Origin: Rhodoligotrophos defluvii
GTDB taxonomy: Bacteria > Pseudomonadota > Alphaproteobacteria > Rhizobiales > Im1
DNA length: 64,000 bases
Assembly: GCF_005281615.1 (NCBI RefSeq)
Contig: NZ_SZZM01000002.1
Location: forward strand, 558,001-622,000
Direction of reading: 5' to 3'
Positions 1 through 8,806 of the stretch are shown here, one piece after another (position 1 is the first letter of the stretch; each line of letters begins with the position of its first letter). The translations under genes were made by a program, and so were the position numbers. Under the pieces are notes generated by a model. The model saw nothing but the letters and a program-made list of their open reading frames with translations, had not been told where the DNA came from and ran no database searches.

Positions 1-549
1 ATCCCGAGGGAGCGGCTGACCAGGACCAAGTGCCTCGGCCTCATTCTCGCCTTCACCGGCCTTGCGCTCGCGGTCTATGAGGGCCTCACCCTGCCCAGCC
101 TGCGCGAGCTGTTCGGCGACTTGATGATCCTCATCGCCGCCATCCTCTGGGGCGTGCAGTCCGTGCTGTTCAAGGCCGGCCGGCTGTCGCGCATCGCCCC
201 GGAAAAGACGCTGCTCTACGAGCTCGGCATTTCCGCCCTGCTCACCCCGTTCGCCCTGCTGATCTTTCCCGAACCCGGAATCTTCGCACCCTCTCCGCTG
301 GTCTGGCTGTCTGTGCTCTACCAGATCGTGGTGGTCGTCTTCGCCAGCTATATCGGCTGGCTGTGGCTCATGGTGCGTTATCCCGCCTCGCAGCTTGCCT
401 CCTTCAGCTTCCTCGTCCCGGTGATTGGCTTTGCGGGCGGCGCACTCCTGCTGGACGAACCGGTCAGTCCGTTGCTCCTGGTCACCGTCGCACTGATCGG
501 CCTGGGCATCTTCCTGGTCACCCGCACCAGTCCCGTAACCCAACGTTAA
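1..549 (+). CDS. DMT-superfamily (EamA) permease, 5' end outside window
   Basis: This is the C-terminal part of a drug/metabolite transporter of the EamA type, an inner-membrane exporter or importer of small metabolites. The reading frame is open from base 1, so the start lies upstream; about 182 residues are present. Hydrophobic segments alternate with short loops: one ends just before LPSLRELFGD, the next begins MILIAAILWG, and four more follow to the C-terminus. The segment LWGVQSVLFKAGRLSRI and the late motif FLVPVIGFAGGALLLDEP are typical of the second EamA repeat, where a conserved Glu lies near the penultimate helix. The stop is at 547-549 and 78 bases separate it from the next gene. 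The substrate cannot be told from sequence. Confidence 0.85.
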   Translation: MPRERLTRTKCLGLILAFTGLALAVYEGLTLPSLRELFGDLMILIAAILWGVQSVLFKAGRLSRIAPEKTLLYELGISALLTPFALLIFPEPGIFAPSPLVWLSVLYQIVVVVFASYIGWLWLMVRYPASQLASFSFLVPVIGFAGGALLLDEPVSPLLLVTVALIGLGIFLVTRTSPVTQR

Positions 550-627
550 CCAACTGGACTTGCAGCCGGCTTCGGGGGAAACTAGAGCCGGCTCCAAGCG
601 CCTCGAGCTTGTGCATGCGGGGATCCT

Positions 628-3600
628 ATGTTCGCGTCGCGTCTGTTTGTGCCTATCGCCGTTGCTGCCGCCCTCTGGCTGTCGCCGGCACAATCTCCAG
701 GGGTGCTGGCCCAGGCCCAAGCGCCCGCACCGCAAGCCGCCCCCACAGCCGCGCCGCCACCGGCCACCACAGCCGCACCGCAAGCGGCCACGCCAACGCC
801 CCTGTCAAAGGAGGATAAAGCCAAGATCCTCTCCTTTCTGCCGGGCAGCGTCGCGGATGAGGCGCAGCGCTACCTGAAGGCGCTGGAGGCGGATAGCCAG
901 ATCACCGACGAGGCGCGCGCCAATGCCGAGCAGCGAGGCTTCAGCGCCGCTGCCCAGGGCGATCAGCGCAGCGCCATCAATGCCTTCCGCGCGGCCCTGA
1001 GCGAGGACCCGAGCAACACGCCCGTGTGGATCGCCCTGTCGAATGCGCTGCTCGCCTTGCAGACCGACGATTACGAGGAGCGCTACCGGCTGCCACAGGA
1101 CGCGACCGCAGCGGCGCTGAATGCGTTCGAGACAGCACCCGACGCGGCACTCCGTGCCGAGGCCGTGGCTGCGCTGGCCCGGGCGCTCGAGCGCCGCCAG
1201 CTCTATCGCCCAGCGATCGAGGCCTACAAGGCGAGCCTTGCGCTCAACGCGTCGCCATCCGTGCAGGCCGCCTATGACAAGCTACGGCGCGATCAGGGCT
1301 TCCGGGTGGTGGACTACACGGTGGATTCCGATGCCCTGTCGCCCCGGTTGTGCATCCGCTTCTCCGAGCCTTTGGCACGGGTCGAGGATGGAATGTCCAA
1401 ATTCGTCACCGTCAACGAAAAGGGCCCCGGCGAAGTCCAGGTTGAGGAGCGCCAGATCTGCATCGATGGGCTGCAGCATGGCGAGCGCTACCGGGTGGGC
1501 TTGCGCGCGGGCATTCCCTCGGTCGTAGACGAAGTGCTCGATCGGCCCGCCACCTTCGAGATCTATGTGCGCGACCGCACGCCCTCCGTGCGCTTCTCCG
1601 GCAAGAGCTTCGTGCTGCCGCCCCTGGGCGCGCAGACCATACCTGTCGTTTCGGTCAACACGCCGGAGATCGAGCTGGAGCTGTTCCGCATCGGCGACCG
1701 CAGTCTCGCCAATGCCATTGTCGGCGAGACCTTCCTCTCCCAACTCGACAGCTACCAGGCCACCGATATCGAGGACAAGCAGGGCGAGAAGATCTGGTCC
1801 GGCAAGCTCGGCACTCAGACGCAGCTCAATCGCGAGGTGACCACCGGCTTTCCGGTGACCGAGGTGCTGAAGGAGCGCAAGCCGGGCGTCTATGTGCTCA
1901 GGGCTCGGCCGAGCAATGCATCCGATCGCCCTTGGAATTCCCAGGCCACCCAATGGTTCGTGGTGTCCGACATCGGCCTTGCCAGCGCCTCCGGTACCGA
2001 TGGTCTGCATGTCTTCGCGCGGTCGCTGTCCACCGCCCAGCCGCTCGATGGTGTGCAGCTGCGGCTCATCGCGCGCAACAATGAGGTCCTGGGCCAGGCT
2101 CGCACCGATGCCAATGGCCATGCTCAGTTCGCGGCCGGCATGACGCGCGGCACCGCCGGCCAGGCACCTGCTTTGGTCACGGCTTCGTTCGGCGACAGCG
2201 ATTTCGGCTTCATCGATCTGACCGGACCGGCCTTCGACCTGTCCGACCGTGGCGTGGCCGGCCGCAACGCGCCGGGTGCAACCGACGTGTTCCTTTACAC
2301 GGAGCGCGGCATCTACCGTCCGGGCGAGACGGTGCACATCGCCGCTCTCATGCGCGACGCCACGGCACAGGCGATCACCGGCCTGCCGCTCACCCTCATC
2401 ACCGAGCGGCCCGACGGGGTCGAGCATTCGCGTGCCAACGTGGCCGATGGCGGCGAAGGCGGCCATGCCCTCGATGTCACGCTGCCGAATGATGCCATGC
2501 GCGGAAGCTGGCAGGTGAAGGCCTATGTCGACCCGAAGGCGCCGGCCCTGGCACAGACCACGATCCTGGTCGAAGACTTCATCCCCGACCGGCTCGAACT
2601 CGAGCTCACCGGAGCCACGACGCCGCTCAAGCCCGACGAGTCCTTTCCGGTCGACGTTGCCGGGCGCTTCCTCTATGGCGCGCCAGCAGCCGAGCTCTCC
2701 CTGGAGGGCGATCTCACCCTGAAGCCGGCCGCCGGCCTCGCGGACTATCCCGGCTATAGCTTCGGCCTGGCGGACGAGAAGGTGGAGCCGGTGCGCCGGC
2801 CCTTGGCCGACCTGCCGAAGACCGACGCCGACGGCAAGGCGACCGTGGACGTGACCATAGGCGATCTGCCCACCACCACCCACCTGCTTCAGGCCGACGT
2901 CGCCCTGCGTCTGCGCGAGCCGGGCGGCCGCGCCATCGAGCGTATCTTCTCCCGGCCCCTCCAGCCGGAGACGCCGGTGCTCGGCATCAAGCCGCGCTTT
3001 GAAGGCGGCAATGTTGGCGAGGGCGACACCGCGCAATTCGATGTCATCGCCTTGACCCCCGGCCTGCAGCGCGCGGCCGTGCAGGGGGCGCGCTGGTCGC
3101 TCTACCAGATCGAGAAGAATTTCCAGTGGTATATGACCGACGGTCGCTGGAACTATGAGCCGGTGACCTTCACCAAGCTGGTGGCCAACGGCACCGTGGA
3201 TGTTCCCGCGGACCGGCCGGCCCTGATCGAGGCCAAGGTCGATTGGGGCCGCTATCGCCTGGAGGTCACGGCTCCGGCGCTCCAGGATGCGGCGGCCAGC
3301 GTGGAGTTCGATGCCGGCTGGTATGTGGAGGCGGCCACCGCCGAGACGCCGGATCTGCTGGAGGTCTCGCTGGACAAGCCGGCCTATCGCGACGGCGATA
3401 CCGCGCGGCTCAAGATCACCCCGCGCTTCCCCGGCATTGCCACCATTGCCGTCATGAGCGATCGGCTGATCACCATGAAAGCGGTGGAGGTCGGCAGCGA
3501 GGGCACCGTGGTCGAGCTGCCGGTGGATGCGTCCTGGCGGCCGGGCGCCTATGTCACCGCCTCGCTCTACCGCCCGGCGGATGTTGCCCAGTCGCGCATG

Positions 3601-5979
3601 CCGTCGCGCGCCATCGGCCTCGCCTGGCTCTCGGCCGACATGTCGGACCGGCGCCTCACCGTAGCCCTCGATGCGCCCGAGACCACGCGGCCGAAGCAGC
3701 CGTTGCAGATCACCGCACGTGTGACCGGCGCCCCCGCCGGCGAGGAGGTGTACCTCACCCTGGCGGCGGTCGACGTGGGCATCCTCAACCTCACCCGCTA
3801 CCAGCCGCCCTCGCCCGACGACTGGTACTACGGCCAGCGCCGGCTCGGCATGGATCTGCGCGACATCTACGGGCAGCTGATCGACAGCATGTCGGCCGCG
3901 CCCGGCTCGGTCCGCTCCGGCGGCGACGCGGGCGGTGCCACCATCGAAGGCAGCCCGCCCACCCAGCCGCTGGTCGCGAGCTTCTCCGGCATCGTCAAGG
4001 TCGGGCCGGATGGCACGGCGCCGATCAGCTTCGATATCCCGCAGTTCAACGGCACCGCACGGCTCATGGCGGTGGCCTGGAGCAAGACCGCCGTCGGCCA
4101 GGCCAACCGCGACGTGATCATCCGCGATCCGGTGGTGGTCTCAGCCAGCGTGCCCCGTTTCCTGTCTCCGAATGACGAAGCCCAAGTGGCCATCGATATC
4201 ACCAACACCGATGGCCCGGCCGGCGATTACCGCCTGCAGATCACGTCCACCAACGAGATCACCGTGGATGACGCGAGCGCCGAGCAGACCGTCAGCCTCG
4301 CTGCCGGGGAGCGCAAGCTTGTCCATGCTCGCCTGAAGGGCGCGGAGATCGGCCTCGGCATCGTCACCTTGAGCCTCAACGGCAACGGCCTCGCCCTGGA
4401 GCAAGAGCTCTTCGTCCCCGTGCAGCCGGGCCTGGCCCCCACCAGCCGGCGGTTGGTTGAGGCCATACCCGCCCGCGACGGCACCCTGTCCATAGGGCCA
4501 GATATCTTCCGCGGCACGGTGGGCAATACGGGCTCGGTGCAGTTCAGCGTCATGCGCAGCGCCGCCCTGGATGTGCCCTCGCTGCTCCTCGCGCTCGACC
4601 GTTATCCCTATGGCTGCGCGGAGCAGCTCACCAGCCGGGCCTTGCCGCTGCTCTATTTCAATGCCCTGGCCAGCGAGGTAGGAGTTGCCAAGGACGGTGG
4701 CGCGGCGAAGCGCATCACGTCAGCCATCGGCGACATCCTCACGAACCAGTCCTCCACCGGCAGCTTCGGCTTATGGTCCCCCGGCTCGGGCGACCTGTGG
4801 CTCGATTCCTACGTGACCGATTTTCTGACCCGCGCCCGCGAGGCCGGCTATGCGGTGCCTGATCTGGCCTTCAGCCAGGCCCTGGACAACCTGCAGAACA
4901 GCCTCTCTTACTCGACCGATCTCGACAGCGGCGGAGCGGCCACGGCTTATGCCCTCTATGTGCTGGCGCGCAACCGGCGGGCGGCCATTGGCGATCTGCG
5001 CTACTATGCGGACGCCAAGCTGGATGCTTTCCAGACGCCGCTGGCCAAGGCCCAGCTCGGGGCGGCGCTGTCGCTCTACGGCGAGCGCGAGCGGGCCACC
5101 CAAGCCTTCTCGGCGGCCGTTGCGGCGCTGCCGCAGGATGTGGCCGCCGCGCGGAACGAGCTCAATCCCCGCACCGATTACGGCTCCGCGCTGCGCGATG
5201 CCGCCGGTGTGCTCGCCCTGATGCTGGAGGTGAGGCCGCCGCTGCCGATCGATCAGGCGCTGGTGCAGCGGGTCTCCGCGCTGAGAGCCCAGGCGGAGCG
5301 CACCAGCACCCAGGAGGAAGCCTGGCTGCTGCTCGCCGCGCACGGCCTCATGGGTGCATCCGACGGGCTAAACCTCGAGCTTGGCGGCAGCCCGGTGCGC
5401 GGCAGTCTGTTCGGCTCCTACGAGCAATCGGAAATCGCCATGCACCCCATCCGCATCGCCAACCGGTCGGACCAGGCGGTCGATGCGGTGCTGACGGTCA
5501 CCGGCATTCCCGATCAGGCCCCGCCGGCGGGCGGCAAGGGCTTCACCATTAAACGCACCTATTACGACATGGCCGGCAACGAGGTCTCGGTCGACACCGC
5601 CAAGCAGAACGACCGCTTCGTTGTGGTGCTGGAGGTGACGGAGGAGAACGAGCTGCCCTCGCGCGTGCTGGTGGTCGATCGCCTGCCGGCCGGCTTCGAG
5701 ATCGACAATCCGCGCCTGGTCGGCAGCGCTGACTTGAGCGCCTTCGACTGGCTGCCGGAAAATGTGAACGCGGCGCATGTGGAGTTCCGCAGCGACCGCT
5801 TCGTTGCCGCCTTCGATCGCAGCCAGGACAGCGACCGCGACATCACCCTGGCCTATGTGGTGCGCGCGGTGACCCCCGGCCGCTACATCCACCCGGCCGC
5901 GATGGTTGAGGACATGTATCGGCCCGAGCTTGCCGCCTGGACCGATCAGGGCCGCGTGGAGGTTCAGCCGGCGCAATAG
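628..5979 (+). CDS. yfhM: Bacterial alpha-2-macroglobulin (YfhM/ECAM type) with CAEQ thioester
   Basis: This 1783-residue periplasmic protein is a bacterial alpha-2-macroglobulin, thought to trap proteases that breach the outer membrane. It starts with a Sec signal peptide (roughly residues 1-29) and a Pro/Ala-rich linker to about residue 60. Tetratricopeptide-like helices follow (about 110-220), then macroglobulin domains, the bait region and the thioester domain. The thioester motif YGCAEQ is intact, with Cys1330 and Gln1333. There is no lipobox cysteine at the signal cleavage site, unlike the lipoprotein ECAM of E. coli. The stop is 9 bases before pbpC, and this gene pair is conserved in many Proteobacteria, where PbpC is thought to repair peptidoglycan after attack. 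The ATG follows CATGCGGGGATCCT. Confidence 0.93.
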   Translation: MFASRLFVPIAVAAALWLSPAQSPGVLAQAQAPAPQAAPTAAPPPATTAAPQAATPTPLSKEDKAKILSFLPGSVADEAQRYLKALEADSQITDEARANAEQRGFSAAAQGDQRSAINAFRAALSEDPSNTPVWIALSNALLALQTDDYEERYRLPQDATAAALNAFETAPDAALRAEAVAALARALERRQLYRPAIEAYKASLALNASPSVQAAYDKLRRDQGFRVVDYTVDSDALSPRLCIRFSEPLARVEDGMSKFVTVNEKGPGEVQVEERQICIDGLQHGERYRVGLRAGIPSVVDEVLDRPATFEIYVRDRTPSVRFSGKSFVLPPLGAQTIPVVSVNTPEIELELFRIGDRSLANAIVGETFLSQLDSYQATDIEDKQGEKIWSGKLGTQTQLNREVTTGFPVTEVLKERKPGVYVLRARPSNASDRPWNSQATQWFVVSDIGLASASGTDGLHVFARSLSTAQPLDGVQLRLIARNNEVLGQARTDANGHAQFAAGMTRGTAGQAPALVTASFGDSDFGFIDLTGPAFDLSDRGVAGRNAPGATDVFLYTERGIYRPGETVHIAALMRDATAQAITGLPLTLITERPDGVEHSRANVADGGEGGHALDVTLPNDAMRGSWQVKAYVDPKAPALAQTTILVEDFIPDRLELELTGATTPLKPDESFPVDVAGRFLYGAPAAELSLEGDLTLKPAAGLADYPGYSFGLADEKVEPVRRPLADLPKTDADGKATVDVTIGDLPTTTHLLQADVALRLREPGGRAIERIFSRPLQPETPVLGIKPRFEGGNVGEGDTAQFDVIALTPGLQRAAVQGARWSLYQIEKNFQWYMTDGRWNYEPVTFTKLVANGTVDVPADRPALIEAKVDWGRYRLEVTAPALQDAAASVEFDAGWYVEAATAETPDLLEVSLDKPAYRDGDTARLKITPRFPGIATIAVMSDRLITMKAVEVGSEGTVVELPVDASWRPGAYVTASLYRPADVAQSRMPSRAIGLAWLSADMSDRRLTVALDAPETTRPKQPLQITARVTGAPAGEEVYLTLAAVDVGILNLTRYQPPSPDDWYYGQRRLGMDLRDIYGQLIDSMSAAPGSVRSGGDAGGATIEGSPPTQPLVASFSGIVKVGPDGTAPISFDIPQFNGTARLMAVAWSKTAVGQANRDVIIRDPVVVSASVPRFLSPNDEAQVAIDITNTDGPAGDYRLQITSTNEITVDDASAEQTVSLAAGERKLVHARLKGAEIGLGIVTLSLNGNGLALEQELFVPVQPGLAPTSRRLVEAIPARDGTLSIGPDIFRGTVGNTGSVQFSVMRSAALDVPSLLLALDRYPYGCAEQLTSRALPLLYFNALASEVGVAKDGGAAKRITSAIGDILTNQSSTGSFGLWSPGSGDLWLDSYVTDFLTRAREAGYAVPDLAFSQALDNLQNSLSYSTDLDSGGAATAYALYVLARNRRAAIGDLRYYADAKLDAFQTPLAKAQLGAALSLYGERERATQAFSAAVAALPQDVAAARNELNPRTDYGSALRDAAGVLALMLEVRPPLPIDQALVQRVSALRAQAERTSTQEEAWLLLAAHGLMGASDGLNLELGGSPVRGSLFGSYEQSEIAMHPIRIANRSDQAVDAVLTVTGIPDQAPPAGGKGFTIKRTYYDMAGNEVSVDTAKQNDRFVVVLEVTEENELPSRVLVVDRLPAGFEIDNPRLVGSADLSAFDWLPENVNAAHVEFRSDRFVAAFDRSQDSDRDITLAYVVRAVTPGRYIHPAAMVEDMYRPELAAWTDQGRVEVQPAQ

Positions 5980-5988
5980 CGCCCTGCG

Positions 5989-8112
5989 ATGTCGATGACC
6001 GTGAGCCCGATCAAATCTGGCCGCAAGTGGTTGCGGCCCCGCTCCTGGGCGCTCGCCGGGTGCCTGGCTGCCGCGCTTTTGGCGGTCACTGTTGCCGGTC
6101 TTGACTGGCTCGATCGGCGTTTCCCGCCGCCCATGCCACAGGACAAGGCGATCTCCAAGCTCGTGCTCGACCGCAACGGCAAGCTGCTGCGCGCCTTCAC
6201 CGTCGAGAACGGCCGCTGGCGCCTGCCCATCCAGTTGGACGCAGTCGATCCGCTCTTCCTGCGCATGCTGCTCGCCTATGAGGACAAGCGGTTCTACAGC
6301 CATCCCGGCATCGATCCGCGCGCCGTCCTGCGCGCGGTCATCCAGCTGGTGGCCAACGGCCGCATCGTGTCCGGCGGCTCCACCATCACCATGCAGCTGG
6401 CGCGCCTGTTGGAGCCGCGCAGCCAGCGCTCCCTCAAGGCTAAGCTAGTGCAGGCTGCCCGGGGGCTCCAGCTGGAGCGGCGGCTGACCAAGCAGCAGAT
6501 CCTCGAAGCCTATCTGACCTTGGCGCCCTATGGCGGCAATATCGAGGGCGTCCGCGCCGCAAGCCTCGCCTATTTCGCCAAGGAGCCGGCCCGGTTAAGC
6601 CCGGCCGAGGCCGCCTTGCTCATCGCTCTCCCGCAGCTGCCCGAGGCGCGGCGGCCGGATCTTCACCCCGAAGCCGCCAGAAGGGCGCGTGACCGGGTGC
6701 TCGCCCGCGTCTCCGCGGCCGGGGCGTTGTCGGTGAGCGATGCGCAGGCCGCGCAGCGGCAGCGCCTGGGCGTCACGCGCCACCCTTTCCCCGCCTTCGC
6801 GGCCCATAGTGCCGAGGCAGCCCGCCGCCTCGATCCCGAAGCCGCCGTCCACCGCCTCACCATCGACCGCGACAAGCAGGCCGCCTTGGAGCAATTGGCG
6901 CGGGATGCGCTGGCGCGGCTGGCCCCGCCCCTTTCCGTGGCCATGCTGCTGGCCGATTATCGCACCGGTGAGATCCTCGCCCGCGTGGGCTCGCCCGATT
7001 TCGCCGACGAGACCATCAAGGGCTATATCGACATGACCCGGGCGGTGCGATCGCCCGGATCGGCGCTCAAGCCCTTCATCTACGGCCTTGCTTTCGAGGA
7101 TGGGCTGATCCACCCGAGCACCCTGATCGACGACAAGCCGTCCGCCTTCGACGGTTACCGGCCCAGCAATTTCGATATGGGCTACCAGGGCACCGTCACC
7201 GCCGCCGAAGCCCTGCAGATGTCCTTGAACATCCCGGCCGTCTCGCTGTTGAGCAGCGTGGGTCCGCTCAGGCTCATGGCGCGTCTCCGCAACGCTGGCA
7301 TATCGCCGGCCCTGCCGGGAACCGAGCCCCCGGGGCTCGCCATCGCGCTGGGCGGCCTCGGTCTCACCCTGGAAGACCTGGTGGCCGTATTCACCGCGTT
7401 GCCCCGTGGCGGCCATGCCGTGACGCTTCAGGAGATAGCGCCCGCCACAGCCTCTACCGAGCAGCCCGACCCGGTGCTGAGCTCGCCGGCTGCCTGGTAT
7501 GTGGCCGATATCCTGCGCGGCACGCCACCGCCGGATGGAGCGCCGCGCCGCAGGCTCGCCTACAAGACCGGCACGTCCTATGGCTGCCGCGATGCCTGGT
7601 CCGTCGGCTTCGATGGCCGCTATGTGCTGGGGGTGTGGGTTGGCCGTGCCGATGGAACCGCAATTCCGGGCCTGTCCGGCCGCCTGCTTGCCGCACCACT
7701 GCTATTCGATGGTTTCGCGCGCGTCGGTGGCGCCATGCCGCTCTCCCTCGCGCGGCCGAAAAACGCTTATCCCGCCAGTACCGCCGAGCTGCCCCTGTCG
7801 CTGCAACATTTCACCGCGAGCAACGCAATCCCCGCCACCCGCAACGGCGTCGAGGCGCCGCCGCTGATCGTCTATCCGCCTCGCAATGCGCGAATTGACG
7901 TTGGAATCGGTTCTGAAGATGCCGGACAGCCTCTGGCGCTCAAGATCCAGAACGGTGTGCCGCCCTTCCGCTGGCTGGTGAACGGCAGACCGCTGCCCGA
8001 AGCGGCGCGGCGGCGCACCGGCACATGGCAGGCAAAGGATGCGGGCTTCTCCACCCTCACCGTCATCGATGCCGCCGGTCACAGCGATTCGGTCACCGTC
8101 TTCCTGGAATAG
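5989..8112 (+). CDS. pbpC: Penicillin-binding protein 1C
   Basis: Bifunctional peptidoglycan synthase of 707 residues, anchored in the inner membrane by one N-terminal helix (about residues 24-40). The glycosyltransferase 51 domain holds the catalytic Glu98 in EDKRFYSHPG. The transpeptidase domain has the SxxK motif with Ser358 and Lys361 (SALK), an SLN motif, and the KTGTSYG box at Lys526. The C-terminus (about 610-707) matches the PBP1C-specific BiPBP_C domain with beta-rich sequence. It is translationally close to the alpha-2-macroglobulin gene (9-base gap), the usual yfhM-pbpC arrangement. An in-frame ATG two codons later (5995) could be the true start; neither has a clear ribosome binding site, suggesting coupling to the upstream gene. 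Confidence 0.95.
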   Translation: MSMTVSPIKSGRKWLRPRSWALAGCLAAALLAVTVAGLDWLDRRFPPPMPQDKAISKLVLDRNGKLLRAFTVENGRWRLPIQLDAVDPLFLRMLLAYEDKRFYSHPGIDPRAVLRAVIQLVANGRIVSGGSTITMQLARLLEPRSQRSLKAKLVQAARGLQLERRLTKQQILEAYLTLAPYGGNIEGVRAASLAYFAKEPARLSPAEAALLIALPQLPEARRPDLHPEAARRARDRVLARVSAAGALSVSDAQAAQRQRLGVTRHPFPAFAAHSAEAARRLDPEAAVHRLTIDRDKQAALEQLARDALARLAPPLSVAMLLADYRTGEILARVGSPDFADETIKGYIDMTRAVRSPGSALKPFIYGLAFEDGLIHPSTLIDDKPSAFDGYRPSNFDMGYQGTVTAAEALQMSLNIPAVSLLSSVGPLRLMARLRNAGISPALPGTEPPGLAIALGGLGLTLEDLVAVFTALPRGGHAVTLQEIAPATASTEQPDPVLSSPAAWYVADILRGTPPPDGAPRRRLAYKTGTSYGCRDAWSVGFDGRYVLGVWVGRADGTAIPGLSGRLLAAPLLFDGFARVGGAMPLSLARPKNAYPASTAELPLSLQHFTASNAIPATRNGVEAPPLIVYPPRNARIDVGIGSEDAGQPLALKIQNGVPPFRWLVNGRPLPEAARRRTGTWQAKDAGFSTLTVIDAAGHSDSVTVFLE

Positions 8113-8116
8113 GCCG

Positions 8117-8680
8117 TCAGCTGTCGGCGATCGCCATGACGCGGTCGACGATCCGCTCCCGCTCTTCGGCATTGAACGGACAGACATCCAGCAGGTCGAG
8201 AAAGGCAAGCCCCTCCAATGCCAGCCAGGCGACCGCGGCATCCACCGGATTATCGGCATTACGCAGGATCCGGGTTACGTCGGCCTGCGCTTCCCGCGCC
8301 GGGTCGAGCAGCCGCGGATTTTCCGCAACGGCCGCCAACATGCCGTGCGCCATCTTCCGCGCCCCCTCTTCACCCTTGCAACGCGCCAATAGCAGCGCAC
8401 GTAATTCGCCGCGCTTGTCCCCGCCCAGCTCGGCCGCCAGCGCCTCGCGCCGGCTGACGCACTCGTCCACGAAGCGCTCCACCATGGCCTGCAGCAGCGC
8501 GTCCTTGGTTGCATAGTTATAGAGCAGCCCGCCCTTGCTCACCCCGGCGCGCTCGGCCACCGCCTCCAGGGTGAGATGATTGGCCCCGACCTCCGCCACC
8601 ACGGCTGCCGCCGCGTCGAGGATCTGCGCCTTCGAACTGGGCCGGCCCCGCGGCCGCTTCACCGTCTCACTCACTGTCAT
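8117..8680 (-). CDS. TetR/AcrR-family repressor of the adjacent RND pump
   Basis: A 187-residue transcriptional repressor. The N-terminal helix-turn-helix covers about residues 10-60, with the usual signatures ILDAAAAVV, LTLEAVAERAGVSKGGLLYNY and the following FxxKxAL-like segment. The C-terminal ligand-binding domain is typical in length. I chose the ATG at 8680 because the frame extended upstream to 8734 would run through the palindromic operators, and the protein from 8680 begins right before the basic segment KRPRGRP found in this family. The gene is divergent from the RND efflux genes, and two operator-like palindromes lie in the 126-base gap, so it probably represses both the pump and itself. 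Its stop is 4 bases from the convergent pbpC stop. Confidence 0.9.
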   Translation of the reverse strand: MTVSETVKRPRGRPSSKAQILDAAAAVVAEVGANHLTLEAVAERAGVSKGGLLYNYATKDALLQAMVERFVDECVSRREALAAELGGDKRGELRALLLARCKGEEGARKMAHGMLAAVAENPRLLDPAREAQADVTRILRNADNPVDAAVAWLALEGLAFLDLLDVCPFNAEERERIVDRVMAIADS

Positions 8681-8685
8681 TTCTG

Positions 8686-8701
8686 TACCGTCCAACCGGT
8701 A
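8686..8701. promoter_or_regulatory. Operator copy 1 for the TetR regulator
   Basis: The inverted repeat TACCG-6 bp-CGGTA lies 6 bases upstream of the regulator start codon. A second copy of the same 16-bp unit begins 30 bases further on. Binding here would block regulator transcription, giving autoregulation. Inferred from position and symmetry only. Confidence 0.6.
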
Positions 8702-8709
8702 GATATTTA

Positions 8710-8739
8710 TTGATTTACCGTCCAGACAGTACATATATT
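8710..8739 (+). promoter_or_regulatory. Pump promoter with operator copy 2 in its spacer
   Basis: TTGATT (8710-8715) and TATATT (8734-8739) form a sigma-70-like promoter with an 18-bp spacer; a 17-bp alternative uses ATATAT. The spacer is occupied by the second operator, TACCGTC-CA-GACAGTA (8716-8731), whose arms match at six of seven positions. Repressor bound here would exclude RNA polymerase from the pump operon. Confidence 0.55.
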
Positions 8740-8806
8740 AGCCGCCTACCGCGGTCAACGAACCGCAGGGGTGGTCGTACAGGTTCAGGGACGGCTTGGT
8801 AGCCTT

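Noticed and set aside
1282-3036. Long leftward open frame inside the alpha-2-macroglobulin gene
   Set aside because: It is antisense to a clear gene, with a His/Arg/Gly-rich composition typical of reversed high-GC coding sequence and no domain.
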